Assembly (NCBI GenBank): GCA_027054335.1
Contig: JALUPA010000754.1
Coordinates: 1-44,649, forward strand
Direction: 5' to 3'
DNA length: 44,649 nucleotides
DNA from: Ardenticatenaceae bacterium
Lineage (GTDB): Bacteria > Chloroflexota > Anaerolineae > Promineifilales > Promineifilaceae
This document shows positions 12,386 through 20,469 of this stretch, piece after piece; position 1 is the first letter of the stretch, and each line of letters begins with the position of its first letter. Under the pieces are notes generated by a model that saw only the letters and a program-made list of their open reading frames with translations, did no database searches and had not been told where the DNA came from. The translations under genes and the position numbers were made by a program.

Positions 12386-14479
12386 CTAATCTTCGTTTTC
12401 CCTCATAAAATCAAGATGCAGCAACTTTAATTTATCGCCTTCATCTCCAAGCGGCATATCCCATCGGGTTTCCATGAAACGCAAAAGTTTCAAGCCCCTT
12501 TCCTTAATTTCCTGCGCTGTCCATTGCTCGTAATGGGACACTTCCAATTCGGAAAACGATCCATCCGCATATCCGTTACGCAGCACCTTGCCATTCTTGT
12601 CTCGTTTGGTTCGCTTTTTGTCGGCAAAACAATCATTCTGCAAACTGGCATTGATTTTAGATGACAGCAACAATAAATTTCCCAAAGAACCACACAAATA
12701 CTTCCGCTGTTTTGTTGTAAATTCACCAAATCCATAACGCCAACATTGACGTTTATGTTTTTGTGGATAGATATGCTCAATAGATACTTTATCTTTCTCC
12801 CCCTTTGTAAAATCTTTCCACGTAACTTTGTGATGTTTGGCAAAACTCCTAGCCAACTCACTCTCATATTCAAAGAGAAAATAACGTAAACCAGACCAGC
12901 CGTAAAAACCGGTCCCATTTTTATTGTACTTTTGCGAAATACTATCCTGGAATGTTTCATACTTGAATTTCCCTTCTGAAAATTTCCAACTTACATCATC
13001 ATGCAACCAATTCGTAATATCTGAAACGGTATGTTTTCCCTTATACAGGTGACGAGCAGCATTGTAGTAGGTGCTGCTACCGTAATTTGAACGAGACTGA
13101 GAAACGCGGAATATCACAAAGATAAATCTCTCGATTGCTTTGAAAAGTTTTACACGCTCGTTTGATGTTACGTCACTGGTGGAAAAAGCGCTCATCACCA
13201 AAGGTCGAAAATAACCCATGCCGATACGGTTTAATCGATCCAGCCAGAGCTGATCTTCTTTTGTAAGATCAGGATTGTTTTCAGGATTGTAGCTATTATA
13301 CCAATGTCTGGCAGATTCTTTCAGGCTGAGAACATAATCATTTATATCTGATGGCGTCAGTTTAGCTTCCCAACTGTTTGCAGAGGCGGTTTCTTCATCT
13401 TCTTCATCTTCTTCATAATCTATTTCAACCTCATCCCCTACCATTTCTTCGACCTGTTTCATTGAATCTGTCTTTATCTCAACTTTTTGGCGGACATTCT
13501 TGGGTGAAAATTGTTCGTTCAACAAAAAGTTAATATAGTCTTTTCCTTTCTGGCGGGTATATTTCAAGTACATAATCCAGTGCGCACGCAGAAAATCATC
13601 ATCATCCAAAGGGCGGCGCTTGTTACGCCCCAAGTGATAATATACCTCTTTCCAGGCATCATTGATGTTGTCCCGGAGCTTTTTCCTCTCATCATCGCTC
13701 AATTCGTCGTCGGAATACAACGTTGACAGGTAAATCAAGCGGTTTTTCAACAATTCCAGGTTGGACAGCTTCTTACCCCGATTGTTCATTGTTTCAAAGG
13801 CAACAAAAACGTCAAAATCGTCGCCAATTTTATACTCGTTAAACATGAATCTTTGGGTAAGTTTTGTGAAGACAGATTCCAATGCTGACTTACCCTGCGC
13901 TTCAAAGAGGGCTTTTACATTTTCCGTAAAAAACTTTTTAGCATTTTCTAAATTAAGCGTATAAAATGTTTCTTCTATGACCCCTTCATTAGACTCATTA
14001 AAGATTCTGTACCGTAAAAATTTGAAGCCAGGATTATCTATTTCGTAACCGAATTTGTAGGTCTTGATAATTTTTTTCGGTGGTTTCTCGATAAACAGAT
14101 AATCTTCAACAATAGAAGTAAGCGGGCGAAGTCCTAAATATTCACGGTCTTCCTCATTTGGCAATTGTCTAACAAATTCAACCAATACTTGCAGAAGAAT
14201 AACGGCCGTTGTCAATCGCTGTTGCCCATCTACCACAAAAAACGGCACGTATTGCCAGCTTTCCATCAACCATCGCTCATCATGCCAATGTTTCCAAACA
14301 TCCCTTTCTACTTTTTTCAGAGACAGCACGCCAGTATAATGGGAGCGATTTTCTTCAAGATCAATCAAATCTTCCCAAAACTCTTTTAACTGCTGTTCGC
14401 CCCAGGCATAACCACGCTGATAATCAGGGATCCGAAGCAGCTTGTTACTGAAAACGTTGTGTAACGATTGTAATTCCAT
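12386..14479 (-). CDS. GmrSD-type nuclease, DUF262-DUF1524 fusion
   Basis: 697 aa from ATG 14479, preceded by GGGAGAG. The N-terminal DUF262 (ParB/GmrS-like) part carries IPDYQRGYAWG and FFVVDGQQRLTT, motifs linked to NTP binding and hydrolysis. The C-terminal DUF1524 part carries an HNH-like SIEHIYPQKH and the LGNLLLL...N segment. This is the single-chain GmrSD architecture, modification-dependent restriction enzymes that attack glucosylated or otherwise modified phage DNA; the BrxU protein found with BREX is of this kind. A very acidic linker (EEDEEDEE) lies mid-protein. It is more AT-rich than neighbours and has only one ACGGCCGT, suggesting later entry between the two ATPase genes. Confidence 0.9.
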   Translation of the reverse strand: MELQSLHNVFSNKLLRIPDYQRGYAWGEQQLKEFWEDLIDLEENRSHYTGVLSLKKVERDVWKHWHDERWLMESWQYVPFFVVDGQQRLTTAVILLQVLVEFVRQLPNEEDREYLGLRPLTSIVEDYLFIEKPPKKIIKTYKFGYEIDNPGFKFLRYRIFNESNEGVIEETFYTLNLENAKKFFTENVKALFEAQGKSALESVFTKLTQRFMFNEYKIGDDFDVFVAFETMNNRGKKLSNLELLKNRLIYLSTLYSDDELSDDERKKLRDNINDAWKEVYYHLGRNKRRPLDDDDFLRAHWIMYLKYTRQKGKDYINFLLNEQFSPKNVRQKVEIKTDSMKQVEEMVGDEVEIDYEEDEEDEETASANSWEAKLTPSDINDYVLSLKESARHWYNSYNPENNPDLTKEDQLWLDRLNRIGMGYFRPLVMSAFSTSDVTSNERVKLFKAIERFIFVIFRVSQSRSNYGSSTYYNAARHLYKGKHTVSDITNWLHDDVSWKFSEGKFKYETFQDSISQKYNKNGTGFYGWSGLRYFLFEYESELARSFAKHHKVTWKDFTKGEKDKVSIEHIYPQKHKRQCWRYGFGEFTTKQRKYLCGSLGNLLLLSSKINASLQNDCFADKKRTKRDKNGKVLRNGYADGSFSELEVSHYEQWTAQEIKERGLKLLRFMETRWDMPLGDEGDKLKLLHLDFMRENED

Positions 14480-14501
14480 TCTTGCTCTCCCATTCCCAGG
14501 C

Positions 14502-14533
14502 GCAACTGAACACTGCACACTGAAAACTGCATA
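14502..14533. repeat. Heptamer array, AACTGAA/CACTGCA family
   Basis: Heptamers AACTGAA, CACTGCA, CACTGAA and AACTGCA fill the gap between the ATPase 2 stop and the DUF262 start; they are the inverted form of the TTTTCAG/TGTTCAG units at 11782. Confidence 0.75.
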
Positions 14534-15817
14534 CTAATAAGGCGGCGTTTCCCCACCAGAAAGTTCGTCAATCTGGCCGCGCAGGATATGGTTGGCTTCG
14601 GCTTCGGTGATGGTGTGTTCCCCTTCGTAATGCTGGCGGGCCAGCTCGGTAACGAAGGATTTGACGAACAGGCGGCGGTGGCTCACGTCCAGGAAAACGT
14701 CGCGGGCCACGTTGGCCAGGATGGCAGCGTTAGCCCGCTGGACGGCGTGATCCAGTTGCGTGTCAAAGGCAATTTCGTAAATGGGGATCAGCTTCTCGCC
14801 AATCGCCAGCATCAGGTCGTCCTCGTCCAGGTCGAGATGTTCCAGGCTGATGATGGGGCTGAAATGGTTGACGCGGCTGAACCGGCCGGGGGCGCGGACG
14901 CGCTGCTGCAAGGCGGGATATTTGGGCACAACGTCGTTGATGAACTGAGGCGGCACGGCGTAGACGAACATGGCGCCGGGCAAATCTTCGCGGGTGCGGT
15001 CAATCACTTCCCGCAGGGTGTCCGTCGCCAGCTTTTCTGCCTTGCCGCCGACGGAAGCCATGCGGTCTACCTCGTCGAAGAGGAGGATGAGGCCGGAGTA
15101 GCTGAGGGCGCGGATTACCTGGCAGAGGGAGCGGAGCATCCGAAAGGCGTTGGTGCGGAAGATTTTGCCGGTGACGCCTACTTCGCGCAGGATTTTGGTG
15201 TCGTCCGGGCTGGTCTTTTCCCCCATCAGCCAGCGGGTGAGGGAATCCAGCCGCTCTTCCTGCTGGCGGATGAGGGCGTCGAAGTAGGCGAGTACGGCCG
15301 TCTGGTAAGCGGGACTATCTACGGGTGAAGCCTCCAGCGTATCCACCAACGCGCGGTATAACGGGTTGTTCAACGTCTCCAGGCTCAGGGGGCCACCGGT
15401 GATGCGTTCCAGCGTCCCCTCCAGGAAGCGAGTCAGGCCGCTCTCATCGCTGATCCCTTCCGGCTCGTGCCAGATGATATTGTTGGCTACGGCCGCGTAG
15501 ACCAGCTTCTGGTCGTTGTACGGCGTTTCCGTAGGGCTGAGGTCTACCTTGACCACGGCAAAATTCCGCTCCCAGGCGACGTCCCGCAGGCAGTAGAGGA
15601 AGTGGGATTTACCCGCACCGTAATCGCCTACCACCATTTTGTAGGCCGCGCCCCCTTCCTGCAGATAGGAAGAAAGGTAAAATTCGTCCAGGGCGTCCAG
15701 CAGGGATTGGTTGCCCACGTTAAAATATTGCAAACCGCGCGTCGGCGGCGTGCCGAAGCTGCCTAAAACTTCAATGATGTTGCGGGCGAGCGGGCGGGAG
15801 AGAGTAGATTCGTTCAT
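14534..15817 (-). CDS. BrxD-like P-loop ATPase, second copy
   Basis: 427 aa of the DUF2791/BREX BrxD group. Walker A is GDYGAGKSH (64-72), Walker B is LILLFDEVDRM near residue 246, and the sensor-like region is FVYAVPPQF. An alpha-helical C-terminal lid follows. Unlike ATPase 1 it has no Tudor-like N-terminus; the two are distant paralogues and could form a hetero-oligomer. The ATG at 15817 lacks a clear ribosome site because a 44-bp palindrome separates it from the upstream gene. It follows the coiled-coil gene by 51 bp and is probably co-transcribed. Confidence 0.85.
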   Translation of the reverse strand: MNESTLSRPLARNIIEVLGSFGTPPTRGLQYFNVGNQSLLDALDEFYLSSYLQEGGAAYKMVVGDYGAGKSHFLYCLRDVAWERNFAVVKVDLSPTETPYNDQKLVYAAVANNIIWHEPEGISDESGLTRFLEGTLERITGGPLSLETLNNPLYRALVDTLEASPVDSPAYQTAVLAYFDALIRQQEERLDSLTRWLMGEKTSPDDTKILREVGVTGKIFRTNAFRMLRSLCQVIRALSYSGLILLFDEVDRMASVGGKAEKLATDTLREVIDRTREDLPGAMFVYAVPPQFINDVVPKYPALQQRVRAPGRFSRVNHFSPIISLEHLDLDEDDLMLAIGEKLIPIYEIAFDTQLDHAVQRANAAILANVARDVFLDVSHRRLFVKSFVTELARQHYEGEHTITEAEANHILRGQIDELSGGETPPY

Positions 15818-15826
15818 AATTGGTTG

Positions 15827-15870
15827 GAGATTACGTAGGACAAGTTTGCAAACTTGTCCTACGTAATCTC
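15827..15870. repeat. Perfect 44-bp palindrome
   Basis: GAGATTACGTAGGACAAGTT and its exact reverse complement meet around TTGCAA with no mismatch and no loop. It overlaps the stop codon of the upstream coiled-coil gene and lies 10 bp before the ATPase 2 start. It belongs with the GTAGGRC...GYCCTAC element at 3444 and would extrude or form a strong mRNA hairpin. Confidence 0.95.
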
Positions 15871-16699
15871 ATTCAAAAGTAATATCGCTGTAATATTCGC
15901 CATTGGGGCCGGATTCCGGCAGCCAGATAGAGCGAGAGGGCTGGTCAGCCTGACTTTTGGTAGCCACGCCCAGGCGGAAGCTGTCGCTGGCGCCTTGTTC
16001 CTTGAGCAAAACGAGATCGCGCACAAACAGGGGGCGCTCGTAATCCTTGAAGGTGGCGCGGGAAGGCTGGTTCCAGAAGCGGTTACTTTGCCGGTTGAGC
16101 GTCAGTTGGCCGTAAACCTCGACGATATTGATCCGGCCGCCGGACGGTTTTTGCTTCCGTTTGGCCAGGCAATCCTGCCACGCCTGACGCAATTCTTCTA
16201 CCAATTCTGCGGCCTTGATTTCCCGGCCGCCGATTCGTTTGGCCTGCCGCTCATACGCTTTGACGATGCCGGTCAGGGAAAGAGGGATTGGTTTGGTCAG
16301 GGCTTCCTTGCCGTAAAACCATTGCCCTTTGCGGGCAGCCATGTTGATTTGCAGGGTGAGCAGGCCAACGTACAGGGTGGGGGGACGGCCGTCCACCGTT
16401 TCGCCCCGCGCTTCCAGTTCTTCCCGCAAATCTTTGGCAAATTCGTAGGCCAGGTCGTCCAGGGCGGTTTGGGTGACGGCGGCGAAGGCGGCTACGGCCG
16501 TATCCAGCGTATCGCTTTCCACTTCCGCGGCGGCCGTTTCCAGTTTGACCAGCGCTTTTTGCATGGGCAGTGCGTCCGCCTTATCGGCCGAGGCCAGGCG
16601 TGCGGCCGTCTTCAAGGCCCCCATCGCCCCGCGCAGCGCCTTAAACTGCGGTTCCAATTCTGCCTGGGCGGCTTGCAATTGTGATAAAAGTTCTTCCAT
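15869..16699 (-). CDS. Coiled-coil protein of the ATPase island
   Basis: 276 aa, family not recognised. Residues 1-95 are Ala/Leu/Glu-rich helices typical of a coiled coil (LLSQLQAAQAELEPQFKALR). The rest is a folded domain with LYVGLLTLQINMAA, a basic RKQKPSGGRINIVEVYGQL stretch and a beta-rich C-terminus. There are no membrane segments or signal. GAGGTG precedes ATG 16699. First gene of the minus-strand set, directly upstream of ATPase 2, so it is the likely partner or scaffold of the ATPases. Resemblance to the accessory proteins of TerB- or BREX-associated ATPase operons is contextual only. Confidence 0.7.
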   Translation of the reverse strand: MEELLSQLQAAQAELEPQFKALRGAMGALKTAARLASADKADALPMQKALVKLETAAAEVESDTLDTAVAAFAAVTQTALDDLAYEFAKDLREELEARGETVDGRPPTLYVGLLTLQINMAARKGQWFYGKEALTKPIPLSLTGIVKAYERQAKRIGGREIKAAELVEELRQAWQDCLAKRKQKPSGGRINIVEVYGQLTLNRQSNRFWNQPSRATFKDYERPLFVRDLVLLKEQGASDSFRLGVATKSQADQPSRSIWLPESGPNGEYYSDITFE

Positions 16700-16762
16700 T
16701 TTTCACCTCTTCCGTGACTGTTTCCTTAAATTTTAGGGGGGAACAACTTTTTCGGCAACTTG

Positions 16763-16840
16763 CGATTGACGATTGGTCATTTACGATTTACGATTGGGGC
16801 GGCGTATTGCGTATTGCGTATCTGGATCAATATGCAATAC
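16763..16840. repeat. Heptamer arrays between divergent genes
   Basis: Two adjacent arrays at a 7-bp period: GATTGAC/GATTGGT/CATTTAC/GATTTAC, then GCGTATT repeated three times with a partial inverted ATGCAATAC. They fill the divergent promoter region between the coiled-coil gene and the SWIM gene. Confidence 0.75.
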
Positions 16841-16854
16841 AAAAGGACATTTTT

Positions 16855-18642
16855 ATGAGCAAATTGACAGAAAGCGACATTCAGGCAAGGGCCAGCGGGC
16901 AATCGTATGATCGGGGCCGCCGGTATTATGACAACGGCTGCGTGCTGGACGTAACGCGGCGGGGGAACGCAGTCACGGCCGCCGTGGAAGGCAGCCAATA
17001 TGAACCATACCAGGTGGAAGTAATACTAAAGGAAGACGGCGGCATCGCCCGCGCTTACTGCGACTGCCCTTACGACTGGGGCGGCGACTGCAAGCACATT
17101 GTCGCCGTTTTGCTGACGCTGGTTCACGAGCCAGAAGAGGTGCAAGAGAAGCCGGAACTGGAAGAACTGCTGGTCGGCCTGAATGAGACGCAGCTGCGAC
17201 AGCTGCTCCTCAATACAGCTTCCCGCGAACCAAAAATAGTTGACATAATCGAAAAAGAAGCCGGGAAATTGGCTAAGGATGGGGCGGATACGGCCGTATC
17301 CCCCAAACCGCCGGCCGTAGACGTCAGCGCCACCCGCCGAGCCATCCGGGCCGCCTGGCGCAGCGCCGGCCGGAGCGGCGGCGGGTACAGCGGCGGCTAT
17401 TACGATGAGTACGACGGCATGGAAATTTTCGGCCACGAAATTTTTGGTGACGATCTGGCCAAGGTGGAAGAGTTGCTGGACGCGGAAGACCCGGATACGG
17501 CCGTAGAACTGATTACGGCCGTCATTGAAGAATGGGCTGAAGGAATTGAAGATTTAGACGAATGGGTGTACGAATACAATGAAGAGGCGCTGGCCCAAGA
17601 CACCCACGATTTGGCCGTAGCTCTGGCGGAAGCGCTGTTAAGCCTGGATTTGCCGCCGGAGGAGCGGGAAGATTGGCTGGATCAGATTGAGGGATGGGAC
17701 GAGTATTTGGGTGGCGGGATGGATGCGGCGGTTACGGCCGTCACCCAATGGTGGAATTATCCGCCCCTGGTCAAAGCCATGGCCGGGCACATCACCAACA
17801 AAGGCGCGTGGGAGGAAGAAGCCCTCTGGTACGCCGACGATCTGGCCCGCGCCCGTTTGCGCATCCTGGAACGGCAGGGCCGGCAAGAAGAGTACATCAA
17901 CCTGGCCGAGGCGGAAGGGCAGACGCTCCCGGCCATAAAAATGAAGATTCGTGTCGGCCGCATCAAGGAAGCCACAGAAAACGCCCAGAACTATCTAAAC
18001 ACCCCCGCCGAGATACTGGAAGTGGCGCAAACATTGACCGAAATGAACGAACAAGAAAAGGCATTGGCCCTGGCCCAACACGGCCTGAAAATGCCCCGCA
18101 AGGAAGGCAAAACAGACCTGGCTCAATGGCTGCGGCAGCAGGCGGAAGAAATGAACCGGCCGGAACTAGCGCTGGAAGCGGCTCAGGCTGCTTTCACCAG
18201 CGGCTACACCCTGGACGATTATCTGGAAGTCAAACGTCTGGCGGGCGACCGGTGGCCGCAAATCAAACCCAAAATGCTGGAAAGCCTGGAATCAGCCTGG
18301 TCAACGCCCCAGGTTAACGTCTATCTGCACGAAAATATGCTCAGGGAAGCGATGCAGGTTGTCGATCACTCCCCTTACAGCGGCGACATGGAACGGGTAG
18401 CGGCAGCGGTCAAAGATCAGTATCCTGACTGGGCCATCCAAAAGTACAAGGCGCGGGGAGAAGCGATTATGGACGCGGGCAAGGCGAAGTATTACGATAC
18501 GGCCGTATCCTGGCTGGCCAAAGCGCGTGACGTGTACCGGGAACACGGCCGTGATGCTGAATGGCAGGCTTATCTGGACAGTGTGCTGGAAAAACACCAG
18601 CGCAAATACAAACTGGTTCCCCTGCTGCGGCAGATACGGTAA
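16855..18642 (+). CDS. SWIM zinc-finger protein with helical repeat tail
   Basis: 595 aa from ATG 16855 after AAAGGA; the longer track ORF begins in repeats. The SWIM motif is C69-x-C71...C79-x-H81 (YCDCPYDWGGDCKH), a zinc-binding module for DNA or protein contacts. Around 175-200 is a Gly/Tyr-rich linker (SGGGYSGGYYDEYDG). The remaining ~400 residues are acidic helical repeats of TPR-like character (NLAEAEGQTLPAIK, VAQTLTEMNEQEKALALAQH). SWIM proteins of this size are often found beside Snf2-type helicases. Here it is divergent from the ATPase island, so a link is possible but unproven. Confidence 0.85.
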   Translation: MSKLTESDIQARASGQSYDRGRRYYDNGCVLDVTRRGNAVTAAVEGSQYEPYQVEVILKEDGGIARAYCDCPYDWGGDCKHIVAVLLTLVHEPEEVQEKPELEELLVGLNETQLRQLLLNTASREPKIVDIIEKEAGKLAKDGADTAVSPKPPAVDVSATRRAIRAAWRSAGRSGGGYSGGYYDEYDGMEIFGHEIFGDDLAKVEELLDAEDPDTAVELITAVIEEWAEGIEDLDEWVYEYNEEALAQDTHDLAVALAEALLSLDLPPEEREDWLDQIEGWDEYLGGGMDAAVTAVTQWWNYPPLVKAMAGHITNKGAWEEEALWYADDLARARLRILERQGRQEEYINLAEAEGQTLPAIKMKIRVGRIKEATENAQNYLNTPAEILEVAQTLTEMNEQEKALALAQHGLKMPRKEGKTDLAQWLRQQAEEMNRPELALEAAQAAFTSGYTLDDYLEVKRLAGDRWPQIKPKMLESLESAWSTPQVNVYLHENMLREAMQVVDHSPYSGDMERVAAAVKDQYPDWAIQKYKARGEAIMDAGKAKYYDTAVSWLAKARDVYREHGRDAEWQAYLDSVLEKHQRKYKLVPLLRQIR

Positions 18643-18714
18643 AGCGTTACAGAGTGACCAGGGGAGTAAGCAACAAAGTGAAACGCCTGCCGCTCTGCCG
18701 CCTCGCTCCAAAAT

Positions 18715-18724
18715 ATGCTATACT
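18715..18724 (+). promoter_or_regulatory. Extended -10 promoter of the Uma2 gene
   Basis: TGCTATACT is a TGn-extended -10 hexamer 39 nt before the ATG. No good -35 lies at the right distance. Confidence 0.4.
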
Positions 18725-18762
18725 GAAACCAGCTACCAGCCACTATAAAAAAGGAAACACCT

Positions 18763-19365
18763 ATGGCCGCATTAACCTTACCGGAAACAGAAACCAAAAT
18801 CTACCAATGGCCCCGGCAGGGAGAATGGACGTATGAAGATTACCGCCGCTTGCCGGATGACCGCTTCCGTTACGAGATCATAGGAGGGAATTTATACATG
18901 AGTCCGGCGCCGCGCACCAAACACCAATTGACGTTATTTGAATTGGCTATGGCTTTAAGCAATTTTGCCCAAAAACACAAAGCCGGACAGGTTCTCATCG
19001 CGCCCATTGACGTGATTCTGCCCGACCTGGCCAGCCCGGTGCAGCCGGACATCCTGTTTATTGCCAAAGAGCGGCTGAATATCGTGCAGGAACAATTTAT
19101 TGACGGCGCGCCGGATTTGATTGTGGAAGTGCTGTCGCCGAGAAACCTGCGGCATGACCGGCACACCAAATTCCAGTTATACGCCGCAGCGGGGGTCAAA
19201 GAGTACTGGATTGCCGACCCGGACGCCCGCGCGGTGGACGTGTACGTGCCGCGAGGCAACGCTTACGTGCCGCTGGGCCATTTTGCCCTGGACGGCGCCA
19301 TCCAGTCGGAACTGTTCCCCGAATTGCGTATCCCCGTAAAAGACATTTTTCCGTTTGAGATTTGA
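18763..19365 (+). CDS. Uma2-family (DUF820) restriction-like nuclease
   Basis: 200 aa with the Uma2/DUF820 PD-(D/E)XK pattern: RYEIIGGNLYMSPAP, the metal-binding VQPDILFI, then LIVEVLSP and the later KFQLYAAAGVKEYWIADP. These proteins are common in cyanobacteria and Chloroflexota in many copies; catalytic activity is predicted from the fold and their role is unknown. AAGGAAA precedes ATG 18763. It is followed by a heptamer repeat and then the DUF488 operon. Confidence 0.9.
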   Translation: MAALTLPETETKIYQWPRQGEWTYEDYRRLPDDRFRYEIIGGNLYMSPAPRTKHQLTLFELAMALSNFAQKHKAGQVLIAPIDVILPDLASPVQPDILFIAKERLNIVQEQFIDGAPDLIVEVLSPRNLRHDRHTKFQLYAAAGVKEYWIADPDARAVDVYVPRGNAYVPLGHFALDGAIQSELFPELRIPVKDIFPFEI

Positions 19366-19370
19366 CGACT

Positions 19371-19421
19371 TATTGCGTATTGCGTAGGAGGAAAGGATAC
19401 GCAATACGCAACACGCATCAC
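19371..19421. repeat. Heptamer inverted array, GCGTATT family
   Basis: GTATTGC heptamers, a GGAGGAAAGG spacer, then TACGCAA, TACGCAA, CACGCAT in the opposite sense. It ends 5 bp before the ATG of the first DUF488 gene, which therefore has no clear ribosome site of its own apart from the loop GGAGG. Confidence 0.8.
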
Positions 19422-19426
19422 GTCCC

Positions 19427-19987
19427 ATGTCCCCCATTTACACTATTGGCTACGGCGTGCGGGAGATGGACGCCTTTATTGCCGTACTCAAATCCCGTAA
19501 CATTGCCTGGCTGATTGATGTACGCTCACGGCCGTATTCCCGTTACAAACCAGACTTTTCCCGCCAGGCGCTGGCCGAACATCTAAAAAAAGTAGGCATC
19601 CGGTACGTGTTCATGGGGGATACGCTGGGCGGGCAGCCGGAATCGCTGGATTGTTACACAGACGGCAAAGTAGATTACGAAAAAGTGCGGCGGCAGCCAT
19701 TTTATCAGGCAGGCATCGGCCGTTTGCAAAAAGCGCACAGCCAAAACCTGCCCGTCATTCTGATGTGCAGCGAAGGGAAGCCGGAAATGTGCCATCGCAG
19801 CAAACTGATCGGCGAAACGTTGGCAGAAATGGGCATTGAAGTACAGCACATTGACGAAAAAGACCAGTTAATCACCCAGGAAGATGTGATTTTACGCCTG
19901 CACAAAGGGCAGCCCAGCCTGTTTGACGATTTTTTCAGTTACACCTCACGCAAACGTTATGTCAATGATGATGAGGGAGCAGAATGA
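19427..19987 (+). CDS. DUF488 family protein, copy 1
   Basis: 186 aa with DUF488 hallmarks: YTIGYGVREMDAFI at the start, LIDVRSRPYSRYKPDFS, and the C-terminal VILMCSEGKPEMCHRSKLI with the paired Cys/His region. The biochemical function of DUF488 is not established; it recurs beside OB-fold and RecQ-type proteins in conflict-like operons, as here. Overlaps the next DUF488 gene by 4 bp (ATGA). Confidence 0.88.
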   Translation: MSPIYTIGYGVREMDAFIAVLKSRNIAWLIDVRSRPYSRYKPDFSRQALAEHLKKVGIRYVFMGDTLGGQPESLDCYTDGKVDYEKVRRQPFYQAGIGRLQKAHSQNLPVILMCSEGKPEMCHRSKLIGETLAEMGIEVQHIDEKDQLITQEDVILRLHKGQPSLFDDFFSYTSRKRYVNDDEGAE

Positions 19988-20469
19988 TTAAAATTGTTAC
20001 TATCGGCGTTTATGGCTCTACTGAAGAGCAATTTTTTCAGGCGCTGCAAGAAGCGGGGGTAGACACGTTTTGCGACATCCGGCAGCGGCGCGGCGTGCGC
20101 GGGGCTAAATATGCCTTTGTGAATAGCAAGCGATTGCAAGCGCGGCTGGCGGAGATGGGCATCCATTACCTGCACCGGAAGGATTTGGCCCCGACAACGG
20201 CCGTGCGCCAACGCCAAAAAGAGGCAGACAAAGCCAGCAAAACGGCCAAACGGCAGCGCGTCACCCTGGGACAAGCGTTCATTGACGCCTACGAAGCGGA
20301 AATATTGGCCGATTTTGACCCGCAATCCCTTTTGGATGATTTGGAACCAGACACTCAGGTAGTGGCCCTCTTTTGTGTGGAGCGGGAACCGGACGCCTGC
20401 CATCGTTCCCTGGTTGCCGCCAAATTACAGCGGGAATTGGAGGTTGAAGTGGAGCATATCACGCCATGA
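19984..20469 (+). CDS. DUF488 family protein, copy 2
   Basis: 161 aa, diverged from copy 1 but keeping the pattern: VTIGVYGSTEEQF, TFCDIRQRRGVRG, and ALFCVEREPDACHRSLVA. The middle is basic (KTAKRQRVTLG). It overlaps both neighbours by 4 bp (ATGA at each end), so three genes are translationally coupled. That suggests the two DUF488 proteins act as a pair with the RecQ product. Confidence 0.88.
   Translation: MIKIVTIGVYGSTEEQFFQALQEAGVDTFCDIRQRRGVRGAKYAFVNSKRLQARLAEMGIHYLHRKDLAPTTAVRQRQKEADKASKTAKRQRVTLGQAFIDAYEAEILADFDPQSLLDDLEPDTQVVALFCVEREPDACHRSLVAAKLQRELEVEVEHITP

Noticed and set aside
6740-16699. Complete BREX locus
   Set aside because: No PglX methyltransferase, PglZ phosphatase or BrxC-size ATPase is present in the window; only BrxD-like and helicase parts are seen.
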